Assembly (NCBI RefSeq): GCF_001908095.1 | Contig: NZ_MKGR01000024.1 | Coordinates: forward strand, 1 to 60,147 | Source of the DNA: Xenorhabdus thuongxuanensis | GTDB lineage: Bacteria > Pseudomonadota > Gammaproteobacteria > Enterobacterales > Enterobacteriaceae | Direction of reading: 5' to 3' | DNA length: 60,147 bases | In this document: positions 8,251-17,708 of the stretch, one piece after another | How the letters are laid out: each line of letters starts with the position of its first letter | Position numbering within the stretch: position 1 is the stretch's first letter | Translations under genes and position numbers: made by a program | The notes under the pieces: model-generated | The model's input: only the letters and a program-made list of their open reading frames with translations | What the model was told of the DNA's origin: nothing | The model's database searches: none

Positions 8251-11200
8251 TTAATGTGTTGAATCCATTATGTCATCTGCTTTATTCAGTTGCTGTTTTC
8301 TCGGTGTTACCGCCGCTGCCGTGTGATTTCTGGCCAAAAATACGTATACCGTCGGCAACACAAACAAGGTGAAAAACGTCCCCACCAACATTCCGGTGAC
8401 GATCACAAGCCCAATACCAAAACGACTGTTAGCACCGGCACCACTTGCAAACAGTAATGGGATCAAACCAATCACCATAGCTGCCGTTGTCATCAATACT
8501 GGACGAAGGCGAATTCGTGCCGCCTGTATGATGGCAGAACGTTTATCCAAACCCTCACTTTCCTGCAATTTATTAGCAAATTCCACCATCAGGATACCGT
8601 GTTTACTGATAAGCCCAATTAATGTCACCAGCCCTATCTGGGTATAAATATTCAGGGTGATATAACCCATCGCCAGCGGTATCAGGGCACCACAAATTGA
8701 AAGCGGTACGGTGATAAGGATAATCAACGGATCAACCAGACTTTCATATTGCGCCGCCAACACCAGATAAATAATCACCAATGCGGCCAGAAACGTCAGA
8801 GCCAATGCGTGCCCTTCCTGCTTATATTGGCGGGCGTCTGATTGCCAGTCATGGCTATAACCTGCCGGCAGATTATCCGCAACACCCTCAAGAAAATCCA
8901 CCGCTTGCCCTAATGTAATCCCAGGGGCGGGAATGGCCTGAAAAGTAGCCGCATTCTGTTGGTTAAATTGGGTCAGTTTGTTGGGTTCGACTCTTGTCGA
9001 GACGGAAACAATGGTGGAAAGCGGGATCATTTTTTGATCTTCCGTCCTGACATAATGGTGAGACAACGCTTCCGGCGTTAATCGCTGACGACTGATGCTT
9101 TGCGGAATAACATCATAAGAGCGACCTTGCATACTAAACCGGTTGATGTAGTTTTCCCCAACCAGCACCGCGAGAGATTCACCAATATCCTGCATTCTTA
9201 CCCCCAGACTATTGGCTTTGGCACGATCAATCTGCACTTGTACCACAGGATTGTTGTAATCCAGATCGCTATCCACAACAATAAACAGCCCACTTTCACG
9301 CGCACGTTGTTTAATCTCTTCCATCGTCCGGTATAGCCCAGGGTAGTCTTCGACACTGCGGAGTACCATCTGAATCGGCAAGCCTCCCGTAGAACCTGGT
9401 AATGGGGGGAGCTGGATGATAAAGATACTGCTTCCCTCAACATCATTGACCTCCCTTTGCAATTGCGCCTGAATGTCTGCCGCTGAGCGCTTACGTTCAT
9501 TCCATGCCGATAAATTCACCCCACCAAAACTGGCCGAAGGCCCATCAGTACCATTGACAACCCATGTTCCGACCGCCTCAGGGATTTCGCGGAAGATGCC
9601 ATCCAGTTTATGAGCAAAACGTTCTGCATAATCTAAATTGGCATATTGCGGCGATTTGATGGCGGCCAGCACCACGGCTTGGTCTTCCGAGGGAGCCAAC
9701 TCCTGCCGGGCGTGTTGATACAGCAAAGGCAAACTGATCATAACCAGTAAGACAAACCCGCCCATGACCCAACGGTAGCGCAATGAAACATTGAGTACGA
9801 GAGAATAATAATGCGTCAACTTTTCGAAAAAAAACTCAGCTGAACGGGCAATTCGCCCTTCATTCTGTTGGGACTGGAGTAAAAAAGAGCTCATCACAGG
9901 GGATAACGTCAACGCCACTACGCCGGATACGATAACGGCACCGGCTAATGTCAGCGCAAACTCTTTAAACAGCGCCCCCGTCAACCCTGACATTAAGCCA
10001 ATCGGCGCATAAACAGCAGCTAGTGTAATCGTCATCGCAATAACCGGCGCTGCCACTTCTCTTGCACCGATTAACGAGGCAATAACCGGCGATTTCCCTT
10101 CTTCAATATGGCGATGAATGTTTTCAACAACGACAATGGCATCATCCACCACTAGCCCGACAGTTAACACCATTGCCAATAGCGTCAATAAATTAATGCT
10201 AAAACCAAAGGCCAGCATGAGTCCTGCCGCGCCCAACATCGATAAAGGAATGGCGACAATCGGGATCAGTACGCTACGCAATGAGCCTAAACAGAAGAAA
10301 ACCACGGCAATAACGATGATTATCGCTTCCAACAAGGTATGTGCGACCTCATTAATTGAAGCATTAATAAAACGAGCAGTATCAAATGCCAGCCCCATTT
10401 CCACACCAGGTGGAAGAGTCTTCCGGATATCGGGAAACAGCTTGTTGATGCCATCAACAATCACCAGCGGGTTTCCAGTTGGGGTGGAAAATAGCGCCAG
10501 ATACACCGCCATTTTATCATTGTACATACCGCTGCTGTCTGTTGTGGCAGAACCTAACTCCACAGTGGCAACGTCTTTTAGACGGACTAATGAATTGCCG
10601 TCATTGCGAATAACGAGATCACGAAAATCCTCAATACTGGTTAGATCGGTATTCACATGGATATTCGAAACAACATACTCCCCTTTGATTTTTCCCGGTG
10701 CCGCCTGATAGTTATTCTGCCTTACGGCGGCGGCAACATCGGTGGCCGTCAATCCACGCCCTGCCAGTTTGTTCACATCCAGCCACAGGCGCATGGAGAG
10801 TTTTTGCCCGCCAAAAATTTCGATTTTTGAAACGCCCTCAATCGATGAATACATGGGTTCAACCACGCGGGAGAGGTAATCGGTCAGCGCCGATGCCGAC
10901 AGCGTATCACTGGAAAATCCGACATAAGCCACGGCCGTGGATTCTCCCGATGACAGTTCAATAACCGGGTCATAAGCCTCTTTCGGTAGCTTGTACCTGA
11001 CCTGATTGACCTTGGCCATCACTTGCGCCAAAGCTTGGGTTGAATCGCGGTTCAATTCCATACGAACAGTGACAACACTTCTGCCCTGTACCGAAGACGA
11101 AGAGAGATAATCCACCCCTTCGACACCAGAGACGACTTGTGCAATCGGTTGAGTGACAAACCCTTGCATTAGATCGGCGGATGCCCCCGGATAGGTCGTT

Positions 11201-11343
11201 GTAATGGTGATGGTTGAGCTTTCTAGTTGCGGATACTGTCGGATGTTAAGTTTGCTCAGGGCAAACACGCCCAGTAACAGAATCAATGTGCTCACCACCA
11301 ATGCGAGTACCGGACGGCGAACGAAAAGATCGGTAAAAGTCAT
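8251..11343 (-). CDS. RND efflux pump inner-membrane permease (copy 1)
   Basis: The 1030 residues form a full-length hydrophobe/amphiphile efflux RND protein, close to AcrB length (1049). TM1 lies at residues ~10-30 after the canonical FVRRPVLA start. There are two large periplasmic loops and a TM4 proton-relay Asp pair in VGLVVDDAIVVVENIHRHIE. The TM region MTTAAMVIGLIPLLFASGAG lies near the end. The start QYPQLESSTITITTTYPGAS is typical of the MexK/TriC-like subgroup. It is the second gene of an operon, 13 bases after the membrane-fusion protein. No outer-membrane channel gene follows, so it must use a TolC-type channel encoded elsewhere. It is paralogous to 22105-25197 along its whole length. 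Confidence 0.93.
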   Translation of the reverse strand: MTFTDLFVRRPVLALVVSTLILLLGVFALSKLNIRQYPQLESSTITITTTYPGASADLMQGFVTQPIAQVVSGVEGVDYLSSSSVQGRSVVTVRMELNRDSTQALAQVMAKVNQVRYKLPKEAYDPVIELSSGESTAVAYVGFSSDTLSASALTDYLSRVVEPMYSSIEGVSKIEIFGGQKLSMRLWLDVNKLAGRGLTATDVAAAVRQNNYQAAPGKIKGEYVVSNIHVNTDLTSIEDFRDLVIRNDGNSLVRLKDVATVELGSATTDSSGMYNDKMAVYLALFSTPTGNPLVIVDGINKLFPDIRKTLPPGVEMGLAFDTARFINASINEVAHTLLEAIIIVIAVVFFCLGSLRSVLIPIVAIPLSMLGAAGLMLAFGFSINLLTLLAMVLTVGLVVDDAIVVVENIHRHIEEGKSPVIASLIGAREVAAPVIAMTITLAAVYAPIGLMSGLTGALFKEFALTLAGAVIVSGVVALTLSPVMSSFLLQSQQNEGRIARSAEFFFEKLTHYYSLVLNVSLRYRWVMGGFVLLVMISLPLLYQHARQELAPSEDQAVVLAAIKSPQYANLDYAERFAHKLDGIFREIPEAVGTWVVNGTDGPSASFGGVNLSAWNERKRSAADIQAQLQREVNDVEGSSIFIIQLPPLPGSTGGLPIQMVLRSVEDYPGLYRTMEEIKQRARESGLFIVVDSDLDYNNPVVQVQIDRAKANSLGVRMQDIGESLAVLVGENYINRFSMQGRSYDVIPQSISRQRLTPEALSHHYVRTEDQKMIPLSTIVSVSTRVEPNKLTQFNQQNAATFQAIPAPGITLGQAVDFLEGVADNLPAGYSHDWQSDARQYKQEGHALALTFLAALVIIYLVLAAQYESLVDPLIILITVPLSICGALIPLAMGYITLNIYTQIGLVTLIGLISKHGILMVEFANKLQESEGLDKRSAIIQAARIRLRPVLMTTAAMVIGLIPLLFASGAGANSRFGIGLVIVTGMLVGTFFTLFVLPTVYVFLARNHTAAAVTPRKQQLNKADDIMDSTH

Positions 11344-11356
11344 TTTTTCGCCTCCA

Positions 11357-12493
11357 TCAAGAATCCGTAGCCGCTGATTCCGCTGTCTTCAGCGTATCGA
11401 CGGCAATGGCAACAACTGCTGTTCCATCCGTTAATTTCATTTGTCCTGATGTGACGACCTGCTGCCCCCGGGACAACCCTTTTTTGATTTCAACCAAGCC
11501 ATCCCAACGCTGCCCAACGTCAACCGAAACCCGTTTTACGGTTATTCCCTGCGGAGTGGCCGGCTTGCTTGCCTGATTTTCCCCCTGTTCCGTCGGTTGA
11601 GTGACAAAAACGGTGTCACCATAGGCGGTATAGGTGACGGCAGTTTCCGGGATGACCAGTGCTGGCTGATTATTCTGGCGCATAACCTGAATGCTGGCAT
11701 ACATGCCGGCTTTCAGTTTTCCATCGGCATTATTCAGGCGTGCCTGTACCTGTACCGTACGGGAATTACCAATCAACGGATCTATCGCATTAACGGTAGC
11801 CGGAAAATTTTGGTTCGGATACGCATCAACCTGTATGTTGACAGACTGCCCGACATGCAATTCTGGGCTTGTCTGTTCATTCAGAGAAAAATTAAGTTTC
11901 AGGTTTTTGGCATCTACCAGATTGGCAATCGCATCGCCGGCGTTCAGGTATTGCCCCTCATGTATCTGTCTTATTCCCATCACACCTGAAAAAGGTGCCC
12001 GGATAACTTTCTGGGCAATAACGGCTTCTTTCTGACGAATAGAAGCCAGTGCCATGTCGCGTTGTGCCAGTGTATTGTCCAGTTCAGAGGCTGCAACCAT
12101 TTTGCTGGCAAATAATTTTTGGGTACGTTGATATAACCGCTCTGTATTTCTCCATTGTGCCTGTAGGCGGGCAAGATCTGCCCGTTCAACCGCATCGTTG
12201 ATTTGCACCAATAATTGCCCTTTTTCTACATATTGACCTGATTCAAATTCAATTTTAACGACCCTGCCACTGGTTTCTGCCGCCAGATGGACTTGCCGCT
12301 CGGCTTCAAATTCTCCGACGCCATATAATGCTTTCTCTACAATGGTTTCTTTTACTTCTGCCAGAGCCACTTTTACCGGAGGGTAGTCGATATTCCCTGA
12401 ATTATTCCGGGCAGAACTCTGCAGGACATAAACGAAGAACCCGATTAGCGCCAATAAAACCATTCCCAGACCAACAACGATTGCCTTATTCAT
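11357..12493 (-). CDS. RND efflux periplasmic adaptor (membrane fusion protein, copy 1)
   Basis: This 378-residue adaptor has an N-terminal membrane anchor (about residues 5-25). A biotinyl-lipoyl half-motif (ETSGRVVKIEFESGQYVEKG) is followed by a coiled-coil hairpin of about 80 residues (RLQAQWRNTERLYQRTQKLF) and the second half-motif IRAPFSGVMGIRQIHEGQYL. The beta-barrel and membrane-proximal domains come last. It links the RND permease to the outer-membrane channel. The frame opens with TTG at 12505, but the GAGAG ribosome site fits the ATG at 12493 best (12496 is the alternative). First gene of the operon, 13 bases before the permease. Confidence 0.9.
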   Translation of the reverse strand: MNKAIVVGLGMVLLALIGFFVYVLQSSARNNSGNIDYPPVKVALAEVKETIVEKALYGVGEFEAERQVHLAAETSGRVVKIEFESGQYVEKGQLLVQINDAVERADLARLQAQWRNTERLYQRTQKLFASKMVAASELDNTLAQRDMALASIRQKEAVIAQKVIRAPFSGVMGIRQIHEGQYLNAGDAIANLVDAKNLKLNFSLNEQTSPELHVGQSVNIQVDAYPNQNFPATVNAIDPLIGNSRTVQVQARLNNADGKLKAGMYASIQVMRQNNQPALVIPETAVTYTAYGDTVFVTQPTEQGENQASKPATPQGITVKRVSVDVGQRWDGLVEIKKGLSRGQQVVTSGQMKLTDGTAVVAIAVDTLKTAESAATDS

Positions 12494-12519
12494 CATATCT
12501 CTCAATTCTTAGTCATGTA

Positions 12520-12625
12520 CCAATTCAACTTCGAGATGCGCGTTATTACTCCCCCGCTTCGCGGGGAGTGATAACGCCTCGCGTCGTCTTACACGCTGAA
12601 TCTTGAAAAGCGGTGGGTATACACA
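12520..12625. repeat. Dispersed palindromic repeat
   Basis: The core hairpin ATTACTCCCCCGC/GCGGGGAGTGATAA lies within a segment flanked by CTTCGAGATGCGCG on the left and CTGAATCTTGAAAAGC plus GGTGGGTATAC on the right. Related copies are at 5060-5160 and 14068-14125. It sits in the 5' region of the RND adaptor gene. Confidence 0.6.
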
Positions 12626-12937
12626 TGGCAATAACGACCTCAAATCACCCAACCCTTAACAATAAATTATTATATTGAATATAGGATTAAGTCAATGGCC
12701 TTTTACCCTGCCATTAACAGCAAATAAAATAGTTTCATAAATTAACTATAAAATTAACAATCTATTCTATTAGAGCTATATCTATAAGTTACTATTCTTT
12801 GTTTTGCAGCTTTTTATGCACCTCTTGTCAAAAAAAAGCATTGACATTGAATTGAATTCAATTAATAACTTAATATTTATAATAAATTAGCGTCACAACT
12901 CAACTTCATTGATAAATATTTCATAAAGGTAATTAAT
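12626..12937. other. AT-rich intergenic region between divergent genes
   Basis: About 310 bases with no gene; very AT-rich, with long A and T tracts. It must hold the promoters of the RND adaptor (minus) and the thioester-reductase-like gene (plus), but no single -35/-10 pair stands out. An AAAGGTAATTAAT ribosome site precedes ATG 12938. Confidence 0.4.
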
Positions 12938-14068
12938 ATGATAAAAATGAAATATAACGTTTTATTAACGGGTGCAACTGGTTTTATTGGTGTACATCTT
13001 TTGGATGTTTTTTTGCAGAAAAAAGAAATAGAGAAAATTTATTTATTATGCAGAACCGTTGATGATGAAAACAAATTATTTCGTGTAGAAGAAGCCTATG
13101 AAAAATTTGCTATAGAAGGTGTTCATCACCTAAAATCTGCAAAAAACATTAAGGTTATTGAAGGTGATATTTCTTTACCTCAGTGTGGAATTAACCATTC
13201 AGATTTTCAAGAATTGTGCAATGAAGTCGATGTTATTTATCACATAGCCGCACGAGTGAATCACGTACGTCCCTATGACGTACTGAAAGCACCTAATGTT
13301 GATAGTGTCAATGACATGATTAATATGGCTAACACAGGTAAAAAGAAAGTGATAAATTATGCCTCTACGCTTTCAGCCGCCTCTAAAACGGATGAATACG
13401 GGAATATTGTAGAGGATTTTCCCGGAGACACTATGCTTAATTCTGAAATGGGATATTTAATTTCTAAATGGGAAGCTGAACGCCTGTTGGAAAATTTCGT
13501 AAAAAAAGGGGGTAAAGCGAATATATTTCGTTTAGGTTATATTTCAGGGCACAGTAAAACGGGAGAGGCTCCCTTTGCTGATAATCAATTTATGCTTTTC
13601 ATGAAGAGCTGTATTCAATTAGGTTATGCTCCCATTTTTCCGGGTCTTATGAATTTTACCCCTATTGACTATACCGTATCCATCATAGCGCTAACTAAAT
13701 ATACCATTGAAACCGGAAATGTCCTTAATTTATTTAATTACGAAGGCCTGATAAATTGGAGAGATATTATTTCTTGGTTAAATATTCGAGGGTTTAATAT
13801 AGAATTAATGGAATATTATCAATGGCAACAAAAATTAATCGCCAGCGGTGAAAATAATGCTCTTTACCGTTTTTTGCCACTCTATGGAGCAGAAGATTCC
13901 TATGATAAATTATTAATTCTCTGGCAAGAAATAGATAAATTCCACTATAAAAAAACAAAAGAAGCGACGGGAATGATTGATATGACATTGCCAAAATTAC
14001 GTTATGATTTACTTGATACCTATTTGGCTTATTTGCAAAAAAAAGATTTTTTACCGATGCCAATTTAA
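12938..14068 (+). CDS. Thioester-reductase-like NAD(P)-dependent dehydrogenase
   Basis: The 376-residue extended short-chain dehydrogenase of the NAD_binding_4 / thioester reductase group has the cofactor motif TGATGFIGVHLL at residues 11-22. The catalytic Ser/Thr is in NYASTLSAA (about 143-144), with Tyr173 and Lys177 in GYLISKWEAE, all of them intact. In NRPS/PKS systems these domains release a carrier-bound acyl thioester as an aldehyde or alcohol; free-standing versions also reduce acyl substrates. No carrier-protein domain is attached and none is visible nearby, so its partner would have to be elsewhere or it acts on CoA/AMP intermediates. It converges on the GNAT-ligase operon. Low-GC codon use is like its neighbours. 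Confidence 0.8.
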   Translation: MIKMKYNVLLTGATGFIGVHLLDVFLQKKEIEKIYLLCRTVDDENKLFRVEEAYEKFAIEGVHHLKSAKNIKVIEGDISLPQCGINHSDFQELCNEVDVIYHIAARVNHVRPYDVLKAPNVDSVNDMINMANTGKKKVINYASTLSAASKTDEYGNIVEDFPGDTMLNSEMGYLISKWEAERLLENFVKKGGKANIFRLGYISGHSKTGEAPFADNQFMLFMKSCIQLGYAPIFPGLMNFTPIDYTVSIIALTKYTIETGNVLNLFNYEGLINWRDIISWLNIRGFNIELMEYYQWQQKLIASGENNALYRFLPLYGAEDSYDKLLILWQEIDKFHYKKTKEATGMIDMTLPKLRYDLLDTYLAYLQKKDFLPMPI

Positions 14069-14125
14069 CTTCACGAAGCGTGTTATCTCTCCCTGCTTCG
14101 CGGAGAGAGATAAGTCTCCTCCTCG
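14068..14125. terminator. Hairpin/dispersed repeat after the reductase gene
   Basis: TTATCTCTCCCTGCTTCGCGGAGAGAGATAA forms a stem of about 12 bp immediately after the stop codon, between convergent genes. The flanking bases (AACTTCACGAAGCGTG) mark it as another copy of the dispersed repeat family. It probably terminates both transcripts. Confidence 0.6.
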
Positions 14126-14169
14126 TATTATTGATGGCAACTTGCAAAGATGACAGCTAGCTTGCAAAA

Positions 14170-15060
14170 TTACCCTAAGTCTAAATTAGCAATACAATAC
14201 ATATTATTGGGTATATTCATTTTAAAATTACCTTTGTGCATATAAACGACATGAAATTGTTCAAATATCCCTCTTTTCCTTAAAAAAGAAAAAAACGACT
14301 CATGTACATATTCAGGTAAGAAAATGGAGATTTTTGTGTTTTCCGGCAAGCTTGAAGTTAAGGTGTTAAATAACTCCTCCGCATCAGATGGCGTTCTTGC
14401 GACTAATGGACCAATACGGAAACCATCGGGCAAAGGCCGGATCACACCATAACCAAAAATGTCTCCATTAACCATTTTTAAATATGAGATATGCCCAGAG
14501 GAAAATAACCAACTATTTAGAAATTTTTGCCGTAATGTCGGAAAAAACAGACTATCATATTTTATGATACTGTCAATATTATGGGGTTTAATGATAGATA
14601 TTTCTTTTATATTTTCTGATTCTATCTTTTTTAATTTCCCCGTGTAGTGAATGATATTATAAATAGGATTCAACCCTGACTTTTTATAATTAGAGACCAT
14701 GTAAGGCATTGCATTTGAACCTATATCCCGATTACCTGCGTGGGATCTCGCGACTTTACATACCGCTTTTCCATATCCTTTTCCCCTAAAATCATTATCA
14801 ACTAAATAGTTCCCCCATATCGCATACTGTTTTGAGTGATTGATGAGAGAAACAGCTGCAACAGCCTGATCACCAATCCACCCAATGAAAAGTCCGTCAT
14901 TATCCACTGAATACATACAATCTGCGTCATGGTAACCAATATTCCAACCTTCTTTATTTCCCCATTGAACGACACACTCCCAATCCTGACGTGTGGCTTT
15001 TTTAACTGTAAAATCATTTAGTTTATTTATAAAGATTGTTTTTTTTTCTGAAGAGTTCAT
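14170..15060 (-). CDS. GNAT-family acetyltransferase
   Basis: The N-terminal half is a GNAT fold with the acetyl-CoA pyrophosphate loop DNDFRGKGYGKAV at about residues 88-100. The C-terminal half (about 165-290) is a second GNAT-like domain, as in YitH/Acetyltransf_18-type proteins, ending FLRKRGIFEQFHVVYMHKG. These enzymes N- or O-acetylate small molecules or proteins; the substrate is unknown. It follows the acyl-AMP ligase gene by 38 bases in the same direction, so the two are probably co-transcribed. It may tailor the same product or protect the host (inference). Ribosome site AAGGAAATACTAAATA precedes the ATG. Confidence 0.8.
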   Translation of the reverse strand: MNSSEKKTIFINKLNDFTVKKATRQDWECVVQWGNKEGWNIGYHDADCMYSVDNDGLFIGWIGDQAVAAVSLINHSKQYAIWGNYLVDNDFRGKGYGKAVCKVARSHAGNRDIGSNAMPYMVSNYKKSGLNPIYNIIHYTGKLKKIESENIKEISIIKPHNIDSIIKYDSLFFPTLRQKFLNSWLFSSGHISYLKMVNGDIFGYGVIRPLPDGFRIGPLVARTPSDAEELFNTLTSSLPENTKISIFLPEYVHESFFSFLRKRGIFEQFHVVYMHKGNFKMNIPNNMYCIANLDLG

Positions 15061-15098
15061 TATTTAGTATTTCCTTGCTAACTATTTTTAATTATAAC

Positions 15099-16583
15099 TT
15101 AATGGCTTAAATAATTATTAATAAAAGCTAAAAGTTCAGTGTGATTTATTTTTCCCGCTGCCGTTTTAGGTAATTTATCTATGGTAATAAAATGTTTCGG
15201 TATTTCATAAGGCAATAATTCTTTATGGCACAGGCTAACTAATTCATTGACTTTTGAATATTGATTTGAATTTGTTTCGATAACGGCGACAGGGATAGTA
15301 TTAAGCCTAACATCGGGAACGCCTGCTACTGCGGCCTCGTTAACCCAAGGGTGAGTTTCCAATAAATTCTTTATTTTCTCAGGCTGGATTTTAAATCCAC
15401 CTCGTATAATCATGTTATCGGCTCGCCCTAATATCCAGAGAAATCCATCCTCATCAATATTCGCTAAATCACTGGTACGGCTCCATCGGCACTTATTCTC
15501 TGATATCCTTCCTTCAGAGCAAACTTCTAAGAAACCGGCTTGTCCAATGGGAAGTTCGTGACCAAATTCGTTGGTAATTCGAAGCTTGATACCGGGATAT
15601 GCTTTACCTGCACTACCTGATTTTAAAGTCCACCATTCCCTATGTAATTCGTAATTCCAGCCTGCAACAGCACCTGCAAATTCAGTTGCGCCATAAGACA
15701 TTAACACTCGTATTCCATAAAGAGCCAGAATTTGATCAATTAATTTGGTGGGACAATAGGTCGAGCCAGAGGTAATTATCTTTAATGAATTAATTTTAGC
15801 CGGATCAATATTGGCACCTTGTAAATCATGCAAAGCGGCAGGTACAAGAAATGTTGCTCGTATTTTGTGGCGTTCGATGGCTTCAACCCAAGGTTCTAAC
15901 ACAAATTTTGGCATTAATACTATTTTTCTTCCGGTATACAGAGCGCTTAATACTCCCCATAGACCAGAGATGTGAAAAATTGGCATTGACACCAATGAGA
16001 CTGAATCAATTAATAATTGATTATTACTGGGTATTTGCCCGCTTGCTATAAGAGAATTTTCTATTTTTTGATAGCTTAATTTTATTTGTTTTGGTATTCC
16101 AGTTGTGCCTGACGTTAACATTTCAATGGCAATATCAGAAACAGTTATATCACTTGTATGTAATTGCCTCCCAATAGAATAAATTTCTCCGCTATGATTT
16201 AATTCAAAAATCACGGTATTCATCATTATTTCATTCAGTAAACTTTTATCTTGAAATAATGTCGTTCCGCCTATAATCACCCTGACATTTAATCTCTTGA
16301 CATCTTCCAATAATTTCTGTAAGGGTTTTAAAGGGTTTAATACAACTATTGTTTGTTTGCTCTCCAAGAATTTCAAAAGAATCGCAATATGTTCAGGACG
16401 ATTTTCCAAAATAACGCCAACTCTTTCAAATTTTGTCACTCTTGTTTTTTGTAATAACTCATCAAGCCTATTTGCAATGGCACGTATTTTTTCCCATGTC
16501 CACCAGGATTGAAAATATTCAATTGCATTAGCATCATCCGGTGTTTCATAGAGTAATCGCTTAAAATGTTCACGAATTCCCAT
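15099..16583 (-). CDS. Acyl-adenylate-forming ligase (ANL superfamily)
   Basis: The 494-residue AMP-binding enzyme activates a carboxylic acid with ATP for transfer to CoA or a carrier. Visible motifs are the P-loop TSGTTGIPK (157-165), the A5-like MSYGATEFAG (about 290), the A7/hinge block RTSDLANIDEDGFLWILGRA, and the C-terminal catalytic Lys in PKTAAGKINH. It resembles stand-alone benzoate/fatty-acid CoA ligases and entry enzymes of natural-product pathways; specificity cannot be read. First gene of a two-gene operon with the GNAT protein. A strong ribosome site AAGGAG lies five bases before the ATG. Together with the thioester reductase it could convert an acid to an aldehyde (inference). 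Confidence 0.88.
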   Translation of the reverse strand: MGIREHFKRLLYETPDDANAIEYFQSWWTWEKIRAIANRLDELLQKTRVTKFERVGVILENRPEHIAILLKFLESKQTIVVLNPLKPLQKLLEDVKRLNVRVIIGGTTLFQDKSLLNEIMMNTVIFELNHSGEIYSIGRQLHTSDITVSDIAIEMLTSGTTGIPKQIKLSYQKIENSLIASGQIPSNNQLLIDSVSLVSMPIFHISGLWGVLSALYTGRKIVLMPKFVLEPWVEAIERHKIRATFLVPAALHDLQGANIDPAKINSLKIITSGSTYCPTKLIDQILALYGIRVLMSYGATEFAGAVAGWNYELHREWWTLKSGSAGKAYPGIKLRITNEFGHELPIGQAGFLEVCSEGRISENKCRWSRTSDLANIDEDGFLWILGRADNMIIRGGFKIQPEKIKNLLETHPWVNEAAVAGVPDVRLNTIPVAVIETNSNQYSKVNELVSLCHKELLPYEIPKHFITIDKLPKTAAGKINHTELLAFINNYLSH

Positions 16584-16738
16584 AAATGCTCCTTACATTT
16601 ATTAATAGTTTTTTTGGATTCGCTTAATAAGTACAATTTCTAAGAAAGGTGGGCGCACTACTGGCAATGACCTCTCTTATTTCGATTCTGCTTGGTTAAT
16701 ATGCAAATAAAGGAAAATATTAGTGATATCCGTTGTCT

Positions 16739-16783
16739 AACCCCATGACAAACCTTATTGAAAATCATGGGGTTTGTTTTTTT
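16739..16783. terminator. Terminator next to the AhpD-like gene
   Basis: The stem AACCCCATGA / TCATGGGGTT is followed on the plus strand by TGTTTTTTTT. On the minus strand it lies directly after the stop codon of the AhpD-like gene. It therefore can end that gene and block read-through from the other direction. Confidence 0.65.
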
Positions 16784-17138
16784 AACATTCGCCGCTTTTA
16801 GTAAGGTCGTACATCGCTAAAGCTTTTGCCCCATAAATAAACGCACCCTCTCCTTTCATTAATACGACCACCCCAATCCCTTCCACGAGTTCTTCTCGTG
16901 TTAATCCATTTTTTACCCCTGAGTGAATGTGGTTTCTCAGCAGTTCATCGGCACCTGATGCGATGGCAATAGTGATTGCAATTAGCTCTTTGAATTTATA
17001 GGTTATCTCCCCAATATTGAGAGTTGCCGTGTACAGATTTTCAAAGGCAGATGCCATACCCGCTGACGCGAGCGCCATCGTACTGATGGCATCAGAAAAA
17101 GTCGGTATCTGTTCATTCACGGTTTGTGTCTTACTCAT
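16782..17138 (-). CDS. Carboxymuconolactone decarboxylase/AhpD-like protein without the Cys pair
   Basis: This 118-residue all-helical protein of the CMD family has the typical FKELIAITIAIASGA segment and a second conserved block NGLTREELVEGIGV. In AhpD-type members the segment after 'ASG' carries E..C..C..H with redox cysteines; here it reads ADELLRNHIHSG, so both cysteines are missing and peroxidase-reductase chemistry is unlikely. It may be a decarboxylase-like or structural homologue. The frame opens at a GTG (17147), but the GGTGG site and spacing favour ATG 17138. It is divergent from thioredoxin, sharing a 148-base promoter region. Confidence 0.8.
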   Translation of the reverse strand: MSKTQTVNEQIPTFSDAISTMALASAGMASAFENLYTATLNIGEITYKFKELIAITIAIASGADELLRNHIHSGVKNGLTREELVEGIGVVVLMKGEGAFIYGAKALAMYDLTKSGEC

Positions 17139-17286
17139 GTTTTCCACCCTTAATCACGAAGTTACCGATATTTCTTGTTCAATCTACACTCAACCAATAT
17201 AGTATTCAATATAATAATTGACTAATTGATATCAGGTATTCTAAGCTAACCATAACCGTATGCATAATCATGACGAAGGATCCAAC

Positions 17287-17607
17287 ATGAGTACATTAAT
17301 TGAACTAACCGAAACGAATTTTGATAGCGTTATTAATAAGAAAGGAGTTTGTGTTGTCCGGTTCTGGGCACCGTGGTGCGGGCCTTGCCGTGCCGTTGCT
17401 CCTACATTCAGCCAATTATCAAACGACATGAAAGAGAACGCCACTTTCGGAGAGGTTAATATCGATGATTTTCAGAATATTGCCGTAAAATATGGCATTC
17501 GCAGTATACCCACAACATTAGTTTATAAGGATGGAAAACCCGTAGATTCTCTGATTGGCGTTGTCTCTCTATCACAATTTAAAAGTCTGGTTTCTCAAAA
17601 TTTGTAG
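17287..17607 (+). CDS. Thioredoxin
   Basis: This 106-residue thioredoxin has active site W30-CGPC-34 and the cis-proline in SIPTTLVYKDGKP. The buried Asp of E. coli thioredoxin (Asp26, in 'DFWA') is replaced by Arg (VVRFWAPWCGPC), and the Lys after the active site is Arg, so its redox properties may be unusual. ATG 17287 follows an AAGGATCC ribosome site; an earlier in-frame ATG at 17260 would add nine atypical residues. The gene for a thioredoxin reductase follows after 101 bases, so the pair forms a dedicated disulfide-reducing system, cytoplasmic, independent of the chromosomal trx genes that such bacteria normally have. Confidence 0.92.
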   Translation: MSTLIELTETNFDSVINKKGVCVVRFWAPWCGPCRAVAPTFSQLSNDMKENATFGEVNIDDFQNIAVKYGIRSIPTTLVYKDGKPVDSLIGVVSLSQFKSLVSQNL

Positions 17608-17708
17608 CCCTGTCTGAATTAATTCAGGAAATTATGGGGCTGATTTATTTTATTAATCCAGCTTTAGATTCCAAGATTATCATTTACGGGTAAAACAAGG
17701 AGCATTTA

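Noticed and set aside
8369..10964. Plus-strand open frames inside the first RND permease
   Set aside because: Antisense shadows of a well supported 1030-codon gene; the same happens in the second permease.
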